Below the pieces are notes generated by a model that saw only the letters and a program-made list of their open reading frames with translations, ran no database searches and was not told the origin of the DNA. Below are positions 1-13,200 of a stretch of 64,000 nucleotides of DNA, one piece after another (position 1 is the stretch's first letter; every line of letters starts with the position of its first letter). A program made the position numbers and the translations under genes. Source of the DNA: Nymphalis io (taxonomy: Eukaryota; Arthropoda; Insecta; Lepidoptera; Nymphalidae); contig NC_065897.1 in assembly GCF_905147045.1 (NCBI RefSeq), positions 11,423,001 through 11,487,000 on the forward strand. The letters run 5' to 3'.

Positions 1-97
1 ACCACACTGGAGCAGCGTGGTGGAATAAGCTCCTAACCTTTTCCTCAAAAAAGGGAGGCCTTTAGCCCAGTGGGATGTTACGGTTACGGTATAAATT
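1..97 (+). repeat. SINE family A, 3' part (cut by window edge)
   Basis: The sequence reads from the conserved GGAGCAGCGTGGTGGAATAA block through the GGAGGCCTTTAGCCCAG block to a GTTACGGTTACGGT tail, matching the 3' third of the full copies near 17480 and 22450. The 5' part lies outside the window. Confidence 0.85.
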
Positions 98-1505
98 GGT
101 ACTGACTAGCCATCATTTAAGGTTGTGAGAAAAGCTATAGCAACATATAATGCTTAATTGGGGATAGAGAATTATCTTCTTTAACCATTTTTGTCACGTT
201 TGTGCTAGCGGTTGAAACCAATTACTTAACGTGGTTTCTTATCCCGGAACAGAAAATCCAAAAAAATATTAGCTAAGAATAAAGCGTAAATATTTTATTG
301 AGAAGCAAAAACATCCCTGGACTCCAAAACAACATGACCATCATTTTTGTGACGTATTGGGGTTTGCATGGACATCTTTTTGAGAAAAAATTTGGCCGGT
401 AAGGGAGGACTGGCAGATGTAAACCATCGAAATTGATGGTTTTTTAAATAATATATAAATAATCATTTGGAGTAAAATGGTACTTATAAACGTTTCATAG
501 CGGGTGATTAATTAAACGGTGTTGTCTTCTTTTTTTGGATACGAAATAACTAAACAAACACTATGCAATGCTTATAAATAAGGCTGATGGAGTTTCGTTG
601 ATAAAATAAATATATATTCGCTGCATATGCAGTACACAGATCCAGATGGAGAAGCAACTATTCACAAATGAGTAGAGAGCAATTGTAGATCGTTGGCGTA
701 CGAGTCGGTTCTCGGCCTATCTAAATCTAAATGTAAGGCCAATTGTATCCCATCAAATGCGCAACGTTTGGTTTAAAATAAAAAGTCTTTGAACTGAAAA
801 AAAAGGTTTGTTTAATATGATTTTCTGAAAATGGTTATAGGATAAGATATTTTAATTATACCAAGGTAACCGATTTCACATTTTATCAATTACACATTGT
901 TACTTCGTAATTCAATCCGGGTGAAGAAACGCTCTTTGTCGACGGTGACGACCTTCGGCGCTTCGCTGACTCTTCAATTAAGCAATTTTAATGTCATAAT
1001 TAGGTTTTGACATCGGTTTCCTAGGCGGAAACTGAGGGTTTTGGTAAAAAATATCGATTTAAAAAAAACGATTTATATGACCGATTTTTTCCGATCTCAC
1101 ATACGATTTAACTCAACTGTGTATCAAATGACACATCTAATACTGTGCTTGATTGAACTAGTGATCTTCCCAACGTTAGTTTAAAAAATTACTATGCTAA
1201 TGTAATTTTGCGTGATATAGGTGTCATATTGTATGTGTGTAATGGTGAGATGTCTGTCAGGTCAGTAGATCGTTCTTCATTTGACGCCGGTTCCTTGACG
1301 CTTAAATATTTAATATTTGCAGCAAGTTACGTGTCATCCGAAAGAGTGGTAACTTTAAAATACACCGTTGACAGATACAGAAATATTAGGTTAAAAGTGA
1401 ATATTAATAGAATACTGGTTTGATTAATTTTAAAATAAAAAAAATGGATAGGTAATACTTATAAATTATTGAATTTCATATTATAGAAGGATTTTGGATG
1501 AAATG

Positions 1506-1551
<46 letters not shown>

Positions 1552-2422
1552 TTATCGCTATTTTCTCGTCGATACAATTTGTAAATATCGATACAATAGG
1601 TTTTTTCTTTTCGTCATCCATTCTTCTCTCATACATTTGAGACAGTCTAGAATTCACCTAATGAGATCTTTGAGATAATCTTGGAATCTGAATTAACTGG
1701 GAATTTTGTATCGAACTTATGACGTATTATTGTATAGATGGTTTCAGATAAGAAAGTAGTTAATATCAGCCATCTTAAGTGTTAAGTTATGAAGCATCCT
1801 GCAATACTTTCTTTAAAAAATTTAAAAGTTGTGATTACTATTATTTAAATACAAAATATGTTTCGATTTCGGGAACATGAATTATTAGCACAGATAATAT
1901 TATTGCAAAGATTCTTATAATTTCAACATATGTTGTCAAATGAAGACTTTAAAGTAGGTCTGTAGTACTCATTTGTAGTTTTCAGTTTTATTTCTATTTT
2001 TGGGCGAAGACAGACCCGCTAGGCAGATAAGGGTTAAGAGGAAATTAAAATATGGGAATACCGTTTATTTTAACTCCTTTATTCCGTCTTCTTCATATCA
2101 AACCGCTATTAATGCTTAATACCTACTTAAAAAAAAGGAAGTATATTCACCATTACTCGAAAGTGGCTTAACCGATTTTATTAGAGCGAATTATGGCTTA
2201 AAATTCAGTTGTAAGATTTTCAGACGAGTAGTATTTTCAAAAACATCCTGACTATTTGATGATCACTCAACGCATAAAACATTTGTATCTGAATATTCAA
2301 ATATTGTTTATTACTGTCTAGCAATAAAGTCTAAATAAAAAGATTGAGGATGCAGGTGTGTGGGATTTTCTTGAAGATATCCTGTGACGTAACGGCCAGT
2401 GCTTATGATTAAATTATTTCAG
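98..2422. other. Non-coding stretch upstream of first visible transporter exon
   Basis: AT-rich sequence with no exon I can support. The missing first coding exon of the transporter could lie here or left of the window: it should be short, end in phase 0, and be followed by a GT donor. Short ATG-led ORFs near 645 and 2350 were considered, but none ends in a convincing donor in the right phase. A long TA microsatellite lies at 1508-1547. Confidence 0.5.
1508..1547. repeat. (TA)n microsatellite
   Basis: About 20 uninterrupted TA units. Confidence 0.95.
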
Positions 2423-2558
2423 TTATGGCTCACCTTCGGCGCGTCACTCGCTTTCCTTATCATTGGCCTGGTCCGAGGATATTCAGCTTCCGCTATACCT
2501 TCAATAGAAAACCTGGAACCGAATCTCATTCAACATAGCGAACAAAAATCATGGATTG
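2423..2558 (+). CDS. Transporter exon: helix 1
   Basis: Acceptor TTATTTCAG and donor G|GTAAGT. It encodes LWLTFGASLAFLIIGLVRGY and continues to QKSWI. It enters in phase 0 and leaves in phase 1. It has no start methionine, so at least one coding exon lies upstream. Confidence 0.92.
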
Positions 2559-4183
2559 GTAAGTGATCTTTAATTAATTTGTCAAATTATTATAAGTATT
2601 ATGTCATTTTAAAACTATATTTTTTTTGACAATTTTTTTTATGAATTATTTTATATTAAATTGAAATTTGAAATATGTTAGCAAATAAAACGCTAAAAAA
2701 AATAAAATGCAAGGCTCATTGAAAACTAGGTATTGAACTATCAAAGCATAGGATGTGACAATCAGCGTAATTGAACATGACGCTTTCATACGTAATTGGT
2801 CCATTTGACGATGATATTTGGTTATTATATAGGTGCGATACCGCCATTGGGAGCCTTCCTGGGCAGTATGTGTTCCGGACCATTAATGCAACGTGCAGGC
2901 AGAAAGCGAACTTTGCAACTGACTGCACCGCTTTGGGCTGCCAGTTGGCTAATCCTTGGATTTGCACCTAGCTTCCCGCTTGTATTGTTGGGTCGTATCA
3001 TGTCAGGCCTTTGCGTCGGCTTCGCCTTAGCACCAGCACAAGTATATGTAAGTCTATTATTAATGGGTTTTATTTTCGATTATTTATTTATTTAAAATTT
3101 TATAATATGTTGATCAAAATGTGTGTATTTAAGTAAGCTCAATACTTACGTTGTTCCTATTAATAATAACCAAGCGTAAGATTGAAAATGAATGTTTTTT
3201 TTTTGTAATATTGGCAATTAGCTAAGAAAGATACTTAACTATTTTTTATAGAATAGGTAAGCGGACGAGCATATAGGGAACCTGGTGGTAAGTGGTCACC
3301 AACGCCCATAAACATTGATATTGTAAGAAATGTTAAACATCGCTTACATCGCCGATGCGCCACCAACCTTGGGAATTAAGATGTTATGTCTCTTGTGCCT
3401 GTAATTACACTAGTTCACTCACCCTTCAAACCGGAACACAACAATACCAAGTACTGCTGTTTTGCGGTAGAACATCTGATGAGTGGGTGGTACCTTCCCA
3501 GACGCGCTTGCACAAAGCCCTACCACCAGTGAAATTGCCGATTGATCCAGTTTATTTATTAAACTTCCTTAAATGTGAAAAAAATCATTATGACATTATT
3601 TGGTTTTGACACTTTTATGGAACATATCAATTTTAGAAGAAAGATCAAAACATATTTATATTTAATATTGCTTATGAGTAGTTAGGGACAATTATATCAC
3701 CAGCTGAGAGACAGTTTCCTGAAATCTCAATTGTTGTTGACCCTTATCTTATAGAAATATTACAAAAGCTTTTGCAATACAGATTCGATTCATTTTTATT
3801 GCTGTTTTTACTTTGAAAATATTTTAGCTTCACAAATAATGAATCACATACAGAAATAAAAATAAATAAAATCAAAAAGTATCGTAGGAAATCGTGGTCA
3901 TGGTGGTTGACAACATAAGTTGTACACATATTACGTAATATCAAACAAATAAATAGATTACACATAATTATGTTTCATATCTTGATAAACATGTATTGCA
4001 GAAAGGATGTAAAGGTGACAATAATAGACGTGTAATACGGTTGTAAATATATAATTGTTTTTAAACGGCTTTGTATGAAAAAAAATCATGTAATGCAGTC
4101 TGTCCATAAAGGTAATAACATTTTAGTCGTCAACAAGTTTATGTGATGACCGTAGGTTTATTTATTTATTTATTTATTTTGCA

Positions 4184-4217
<34 letters not shown>

Positions 4218-7200
4218 TATTATATTAAATGTTATAAAAATGACTGCATAGTTTCCTTAGTTGCTAATAAAATTAAAGCTTTGATAAAATGAAATAAGAA
4301 ATATTAATAAAAAAATAGCCAATTATAGTTTCTCATATTAAATTAATTATTATTTTTGTATTAAAGACAAAAATTAAAAGAATAAGCAGAACATGAAAAA
4401 AATATTGCATACTGGTAATCGTTGCTGAATTTTTGAAGAACTTCAAACAAGCACAGAAAATGCCAACTATTTCAGTGGACGATTTTCATAATAATAGCAT
4501 AGAGCTGTTTATAATTTCTAGAAAACGACGTAGTTTTGGGAACATTGTTCTACTATGAATACTGCTGTTTAAAAAACTAAATGTACCCATTAACTTTCCA
4601 TTTAAAAGCCATTATGAGTTCGATTTTAAAGAATTTATAGATATCCCAAAATTCCAAATCCGTTTTATTTAAATAATGAAGTAGATGGACACTTCATTGT
4701 TTTTTCATCTCTAATACCTTGAGAACAAATGATGACGTCGACTCAAAACGACTTGCGTAATAACATAATGAGCGTCTGATTAAATTTTCAGTACACGGGA
4801 CACCGCTACTTTTTATTAATATAAAAAAAATACATAAAAAGTAGACGAATTGTTGTCGCTAATGGTTTTAAGTGGGAAGTAAATACCGACCAATTCACGT
4901 CAAGAATTTTTATATTTAACAACACTAGCAAACACTCAGTAGTATAGAGCTTGTTTGAGTTAATAAATTTTAGTTGTTTTGCCATTTTCAATTGCTGATT
5001 GAATTTACATTTTTATCAATTTTTTAAGCAATAAATTACGTTGAACTAAAAGTGTACCGTTTACGCAAAATATTTCATAAGAGGCTGTCAGCGATAAATA
5101 ACATTATTATTTTATATCATTCTTCGCGTTGTTTGTAGTGTCTAGTGGAGATGAGCAACTCAAGTGAGTAGATAGCTATGACGATTATAATAATAGGAAA
5201 GTACTAATAATACCAAGTGTTTTGTTTCGTCTTGACATCGATAGAACTATTCTGTAAGAAGAAACTCATCTCAGAAAACTCATAGCCGTCCAAGATCGTG
5301 GAATGTTAGAAAGTGGTATTCAACGTTGAATATCTATAAATATAAATGAAATTGAAGCATCTGTCTTTGAATTTTAAAATAACTGCCTCTCTTTAAGTTA
5401 ATATGGCTTTACCACCGAGATACCAACACTACCGCCACATCCTTGTAATTTAAATAATTTGTAGTTATAATTGAAATATGCATTATGTACGTATAAAATG
5501 GTAGATTCTAAGCTGACGAAGCCGCGGGTTTTACTAGTTACGATTGACATTTTAAGGATACGCGCATCAAAATAGCGTATCAGCTTTAATTATTGTTTAA
5601 TATTTCACGAGTGGGATACAGTAACAGCCTGTTAATGTCCCAATGCTGGGCTAAGGCCTCCTCTCCCTTTTGAGGAAAAAGAGTTAATTCCACCTCGCTG
5701 CTCCAATGCGAGTTGGTAGAATACACATGTGGCTGAATTTCAACGAAATTAGACACATGCAGGTTTCTTCACGATGTTTTCCTTCACCGACAAGCACAAG
5801 ATGAATTATAAACACAAATAAAGCACATAAAAATTCAGTGGTGCATGCTCGGGTTCGAATCCACGATCATCGGTTAAGACTCACCCGTTCTAACCACTAG
5901 ACCATCTCGACTTTTTTTGGGTGTGATACGAAGTCTGTTACGTCGATTTTTAAACTTATTTTCTTTTAGTCTAATTTATATTACAAAAAATACTTCTTTT
6001 ATAACATAAAGATATTTTTTTGTTTTTTACACATTATTCAATACCTGTTGCCCGTAATCATATTTGCTTGGTCTTCTTAAAAGTCACAACGACAAAATGA
6101 TACAACCATTCTTATTCAAAAACCGTCGCGGTATGTGCGACGCTCGCAACTACACACAAAATTAACCTTTTTTTATATATTTATATATGAGTCTGTTAGA
6201 CGTAATCTATTTTTTTCAATCTGCAATTGCTGTTTTCATTCTTGCTTATAATAAAAATAAAAAGTTACAATGTATTTACATTCCATTATCTAATCGCCTC
6301 TTCTCCCAGCTCCAGCAAGTGTTTCCACGGTCCGTCCAGTCTCAGCCACGTATTGCCATTCTAATGGTATAATTAATTATCTCCATTTGTTAAATATATT
6401 TCTAGTACTTGAATAATGTTTACGTAGGTGATAGATCTAAAGCAGATGTCAGTATAGTTAACAGTCTGCGGCTTCATTCATAATTGCTCCGTGTAATACA
6501 AAACAAGTTTGTTTATAATAAGTGTATCGTGAATCATAATTAATTTATAAACAAATATCGTAATTAACATATGCTTACGCTAATTAGTAGTTATATTTTA
6601 CTTATATAATATAATTATTTTTTTATAATCTATATATTTATACATAATTAATTAAATCTATATTATCTGTATAAATAGCTGAAATGAGCGTATCCCCAGC
6701 TTTTGGTCCAGGGGGGGGCAATTGAGAAATTTCTTAAATCGTGTCCCCTGCGCTTGTTTTGTCCACCACACAACATGCAACACCTACACGAAGCATTACA
6801 AGGGATATGTAGTGTACAGGGGAAATCAGGGGCAGGAGATCCTTTTTTTTTAATCTCGCTGGAAAAATACATTTCGGAGTATCGTCAAAAATCAAAAATC
6901 GTCGCAACTTACATATTCTTTCTCTCTTCTACTAAATTCTATTTTACCCCTGTACACCTCACTATCTAAGGAACGTTTTACTTTTCTTGGTTCAGACTCA
7001 ACTCTTCAACTTAATATTCGCTCCCAGAGTGATAACAAGTTAAGTGTGCCTATATGTTATTCCATATGATATGCGAACTCCTTCACGGCAAAGGCAGTGA
7101 GACTGTGGAATGTACTTCCATCCGAGATCCGTCAATCCTCTTCAATTTCCATCTTCAAATTTTGCACTAAAAACTATTACCTATCTCTGTAACCCTACTA

Positions 7201-10200
7201 TTTACTTCCTTCACATTTCATTCTGTCCAATGTAATTTTATAAATGTGATCTATTATAAATTTGTATTATGAATTGATATATGTATATATGCATTAATAT
7301 ATGTTGTATGGTATATAAATGTATATATGTATCTTCGTGTATGTATTGTATATGTTATATCTTAATGCAGGGTTGTCTGGAAGAGATCACTACTTCAGTG
7401 ATAAGACCGCCCTTTGCATGTGTCATATTACAGTCCGCAATTATGTTTATATAGCATGACTTTTCTTAAACTTTTGTTTTTCTTTTTCTTTTTTTACATG
7501 TATTTGTCTTTTTTTACCGGGTGAGTGTGCAATTAAATTATTTAATAATAATAATTTAATATGAAACACAGTAACTGGTTTGTATACAGTAACAGCCTGT
7601 TAATGTCCCATTGCTTTGATAAGGCCTCCTCTCCCTTTTTGAGGAGGTTTGGAAGGATTTTTTTAAATTTGCCAATAATCTTAGATTATTTTAATACATT
7701 ATTTATGAAATGTGCTTTAAATTTGTTATTACATCTAATTTAATCGTGTGTTACTGAGTGCACTGAGTTTCTCGCCACTTTTGGCTCGAATCTATATTCC
7801 GAAACAGCCTGTTAATGTCCCACTGCTGGGCTAATGGCCTCCTCTCCTCATTTTGAGAAGGTTTGGAGCTTATTCCACCACGCTGCTCCAATGCGGGTTG
7901 GTGGAACCATAAATTTATTTGAATCTCGTAAAATTTAGTACACAAAGTAATAATAATAATAATATCCTGGGACATTATTCACACACGGCTATCTGGTCCC
8001 AAACTAAGCAGAGACTACTATGGAAACCAGACAACTGATATACTACATATACTACTTTTCATTTGTAAATACATTCACAGACTTAGGTCAAACAGGCATG
8101 TTCATGCACACAAATGTCTGTCCTTGATGGGAATCGAACCCTCAACCTTTGATGTGAAAGGCAAGTATCTACCAACCACGCCAACCGGTCCGTCAAAGTA
8201 TGATATGCAGATTATTCAGTTGTGTATTATTATAATAGCTATTTTTATATTTCGAGCTAGTGTTTAATGAAATATTAAAGTTTGTGTTGTATTAGGAATA
8301 CTTACATTACTTTCATTATTTAATGTGAATATTAAAAAAAATACAAAATGTGTATGTATTTGAATCAGGGAATGATTTAACTAATCTTGTTCAAAGGTAA
8401 GCGAATGTTGTGATCCTGAAATCCGTGGAAGACTCGGCTCACTGCCTACACTGTCCATGTCACTGGGCATTCTAATCTCGTACTTGGCCGGTAACTGGTT
8501 GTCATGGAGACATCTGTCCTTTCTCTCCGCCTTGTTCTGTGGTAAATATATATTTTTTTTATCTTCTTATTATAGACAAAGAAAACATTGAGACAGTCAA
8601 GTGTTATAAATACTAATTCTTTGCTGAGCCGATGGCTCAGTGGTTAGAAAGAGTGAATCTTAACCGATGATCACGGGTTCTAGCCCAGGCAAGCAGTGTT
8701 TATATTTCATCTTGTGCTCGGCTGTCGAAAAACATCGCGAGGAAACCTGCACCGCCTCAAAAGATGTGGAGGCCATAGCCCAGCCGTGGGATATTCACAG
8801 GCTGTTACTGTAGTTTACATTACTAATTCATTAATTTAAAAAAATGTACATACAGATTAAAATTTCAAAATGTTTATACTCGATTATGTTAAATTCGTGA
8901 CTTATATTACACATGTAATATAAATATAATATGCAATCATATATCTTATGTCTTTACTATATTTATTAGTACCATTAGTTACTATACAGGAATAAAAAAA
9001 TCAAATAATACAGTTAACACCTTAATTAGCAACTTGACTATGACTTGCTTTGCGACAATATGCGACATAATTATGTCTGTGCCTCTTAAGCGTTTACGTT
9101 AAAAAAATTAATAGCTTATTAGAAATCCCTATACGGCAACGTGCGAAATCAACGATGCAACGATTACATACTCGTATATCAACACGCTTTTTAAATACTT
9201 TATTCTATTCAAAATAAAGTCTGTTTTTAAAATGTTCTTTTATATATTTGAATTCATATTCAGATGTTACACTGTAATTGATCGACGATCATTAAACATC
9301 ATATCGATCATGATTATTAAATAAGAATTATATATTTATATCTTAAATAAATATATACAAAAAATTGCTAATGTACATGATGCGTGGAATTATAGCAAGA
9401 ATGTTACCAGTATATTAATCTCGTTAAATCGCAATTTCGATTAATTGGACGAAGAATAAATTACTTCTGCCTTTCTGTCAATAGTTGAAGAAATAAAACA
9501 GTGTTATTTACATATATATTTTAGAAACACTTTTGAAATATTATCTTTTAAATATTTAAAATTCTCTTATATAATATTATATGTTTTGATATTCTGATAA
9601 ATTAATAAAAATAATTAATATAATAATATTAATTAAACTTAATTTTTATTTATTTTAGTGGTTTTATTTTTTATGCTACTCCCGTTGCCTGAATCTCCAG
9701 TATGGTTGAATTCAAGAGGCCTGGACAACACGTCCGCGGTGAAGTGGTTGCATCTCTCCCAACATGCCATAGCTACTGTCAAAGAGGACGATCAAGAGTG
9801 AGTTTTGGTTGAATAATGTACATTAATTATTTTATTACTTAAACATTTTGATACATATACATACGTCAGAGACGAGAAGACCAACTATTTAATTAAAGTA
9901 AGAATCAACCCTTGGTCCATTATGACATAAATAATAACTTAATAAATACGAAGTGAAAAAAAATTATATTATTACATACACACACCTTTTAATATATATA
10001 TGTGTTATTTATTTTATGATAATATACTGCTAAATTAGCCGTGGAGTACCGGCTTAGAATAGTACTCCCCCAATCTCATCCCGTGGGTGTCGTAAGAGGC
10101 GACTGAGGGACGGGGAAAAGGGGGGATGGGCAGCAGCGTCCCCCCTCCCATAAACATCTTACCCCCTACTGCGCTCGCCAACACGCCTGCCCAGCGCGGC

Positions 10201-13200
10201 GAGTATGGGCAAACCACCTCCCTAAATGGCAGATGCGCCCAAAAAAAGGCCCCCAGTTACCGGCAAGCCCGCTAGGCCCGACCAAGGTAGCGGTCGCGGT
10301 ATCGGCAGGGCAGGGGGTGCTAAGAATCACCGGTTCACGGCAGGCTACCGTATAAAACGACTGAAAATGGCAACGTATAATGGACGCTCGATGAGGCTGG
10401 ACCATCACCTCGCCGAATTAGAAGTAGAGTTAAGTCATATAAACTGGCATATACTGGGGTTATCTGAAGTCCGAAGACAGGGGGAGGACACGATAACTCT
10501 AGAGTCCGGTAACTTACTCTACTTCCGCGAAGGTGATAACCTCTCCCAGGGTGGTGTCGGTTTTCTAGTCAAAAAGGATCTCATTAGCAGCATTGTGGAA
10601 ATCAGTAGTGTGTCGAACCGGGTAGCGTACCTTGTCCTAAAACTTTCCGACAGGTACTCCCTGAAGGTTGTACAGGTATATGCGCCAACTTCGACATACT
10701 CTGATGATGTGGTCGAAGCGATGTACGAGGACATCGCAAAGGCCCTCAACGACACCTCGAGGGCCCACTACAATGTTGTTATGGGAGACTTTAATGCTAA
10801 AGTGGGAGTACAAGATAGCGGTGAATCGAAAGTCGGACCTTACGGCTTGGGCTGCAGAAATCACAGGGGGCAAATGCTGGTAAACTTCCTCGAAACGCAG
10901 GGGCTTTTTTGATGAATTCTTTCTTTCAAAAGAAGCCTCAGAGGAGGTGGACCTGGCGAAGCCCCGATAACGTGACAAGGAACGAGATAGACTTTATCAT
11001 CTCGAATAAAAGGCACATATTTAGAGATGTTTCAGTGATCAACAGGTTTAATACCGGAAGTGATCACCGCTTGGTTCGAGGCACTCTAAATATCAACTTA
11101 AAAGCCGAAAGATCGAGAATGATGAGGTCTACTCTCCGACCTACCATGCTCCAAGCTGCTCAAGGCTCCGAAAAGTTCCAAATGGAACTTCAAAATCAAT
11201 TCACCGCGTTGGAAACCATAAGCAGCATTGATGAGAGAACCGACACGCTGGTCAAAATACTGCAAAACACATCCCGCAAGTGTTTTCCGCCACAGAGAAG
11301 AGACAACGCACCAAAACTCTCTGCTGAGACACTCGAGCTCATGAGAAAACGACGAGAACTACCATCGTTTTTGTCAGATAAGGCCTTAAACCGAACAATA
11401 AAAACGCTGACGCGACGCGATCTCCGACGCTCCAATACCCGTGCCATCAAGGCTGCGATTGAGCAAAATCGGGGATCGAAAGTGTTCGCTCGCAAGTTTG
11501 GGAGGCCGCGTCTGACAAAACTTAAAACTGAAAATGGTGGGGTCGTTACCTCTAGGTCTGAGATTATCGGAGAAGTAGAGAGGTTTTATGGGCAGTTGTT
11601 CTCTTCAAGATCGGATAAACCCATGGGAATCAGTATTGATGACCAGCGCGCCCCTCTTATGCGCCATTACTCCGAGGAGCTCCCGGTCGTTGACCAAGGA
11701 GAGATTAGGGCGGCTCTAGAACAGCTTAAAAACAACAAATCTCCGGGAGATGACGGAATCACAACAGAGTTGCTTAAGGCAGGCGGGACTCCGGTCCTGA
11801 AAGAGCTAGCAAGCCTCTTTAATTCCGTCATCCAACATGGCAAGACCCCGGAAACGTGGAGCGGGAGTGAGGTGGTACTGTTTTTCAAGAAAGGTGATAA
11901 AACCCTCTTGAAAAACTACAGACCAATCTCCCTCCTGAGTCACGTGTATAAGCTGTTCTCAAGAGTCGTCACGAACCGTCTCGCCAGACGACTTGACGAG
12001 TTCCAGCCCCCAGAGCAAGCCGGCTTTCGATCAGGCTACAGCACCGTGGACCACATCCATACTGTTCGGCAGATTGTGCAGAAGACCGAAGAGTACAATC
12101 AGCCGCTGTGTATGGCATTTGTGGACTACGAGAAAGCCTTCGACTCCATCGAAACCTGGGCAGTGCTCGACTCATTGCAGAGATGTCATATCGATTGGAG
12201 ATATATCGAGGTACTGAGATGTCTGTACAACGCCGCTACAATGACTGTCCACATCCAGGACTGTAAGACGAAGGCGATCCAATTGCGCAGAGGGGTGAGA
12301 CAGGGGGATGTAATATCCCCGAAACTGTTCACCAACGCGTTGGAAGACGTTTTCAAAACGCTGGATTGGACTAGGTATGGAGTCAATGTAAACGGCGAGT
12401 ACATCTCACACCTTCGATTTGCCGACGATATCGTCATCATAGCAGAGTCGCTGGAACAACTCACCGAAATGCTGCGTAGCCTAGGCGAGTCTTCCCGGTG
12501 TGTCGGTCTCGGCATGAACTTGGACAAGACCAAGGTCATGTTCAATAGGCATGTCGTGCCGGGACCGATATACGTCGAGGGCAAACCTCTCGAAGTTGTT
12601 AGTGAATATACCTACCTAGGACAGATTATACAAATCGGTAGGAACAACTTCGAGAAGGAAGCCGATCGAAGAATTCGCTTGGGATGGGCAGCATTTGGCA
12701 ACCTTCGTCAAGTCCTCAAGTCGTCTATACCGCAATGTTTGAAGACGAAAGTCTTCAACCAATGCGTCTTACCTGCCATGACATACGGTGCCGAAACGTG
12801 GACACTAACTGCGGGACTAGTCCACAAATTCAAAGTCGCTCAGCGTGCTATGGAGCGAGCTATGCTCGGAGTATCTTTGAAGGATAAGATCAGAAATGAG
12901 ATTATCCGGAAAAGAACCGGAGTCACCGACATAGCTTGCAAAATTAGCAGGCTGAAGTGGCAGTGGGCTGGTCACGTATGTCGTAGGACCGATGGCCGTT
13001 GGAGCAGACGAGTCCTAGAGTGGAGACCGCGAATCGGCAAGCGCAGCGTAGGGCGCCCTCCAGCCAGGTGGACCGACGACCTTAAGAAGGTGGCGGGCAC
13101 CAACTGGATGCGGAAGGCGGAGGACAGGGAGCTTTGGCGCACCTTGGGAGAGGCCTATGTTCAGCAGTGGACAACGATTGGCTGTTGATTGATTGATTGA

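Larger units (their letters stand above)
3048..8396 (+). other. Transporter intron with repeats
   Basis: A large intron (5.3 kb). It holds a family B repeat (3243-3537), TTTA and AT microsatellites, family A SINE copies (5618-5913, 7585-7655, 7799-7907), a CR1-type LINE 3' end (7015-7558) and a family D SINE (7947-8195). No extra exon seen. Confidence 0.7.
10038..13200 (+). mobile_element. RTE-type non-LTR retrotransposon, nearly complete
   Basis: An insertion of roughly 3.2 kb in the transporter intron. It is much richer in GC than its surroundings. The 5' leader at about 10038 contains the CCGTGGGTGTCGTAAGAGGC block, followed by one endonuclease-reverse transcriptase reading frame broken once. 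The reading frame's stop codon (13186-13188) lies inside the terminal (TTGA)n tail, so there is almost no 3' UTR, as is usual for the RTE clade. The exact 5' end and the target-site duplication could not be fixed by eye. Confidence 0.88.

Noticed and set aside
1208..1423. 71-codon plus-strand ORF upstream of the transporter
   Set aside because: No splice signals in the needed phase, no homology to transporter N-termini, and composition like intergenic DNA.
1508..1547. CRISPR-like or satellite array
   Set aside because: Only simple dinucleotide repeats are present; no regularly spaced repeats with unique spacers occur anywhere in the window.
10038..13200. Perfect target-site duplication around the RTE LINE
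   Set aside because: CTAAATTAG before and AATTTAGTCAG after the element look alike but do not match as direct repeats; RTE insertions often have short or variable duplications.
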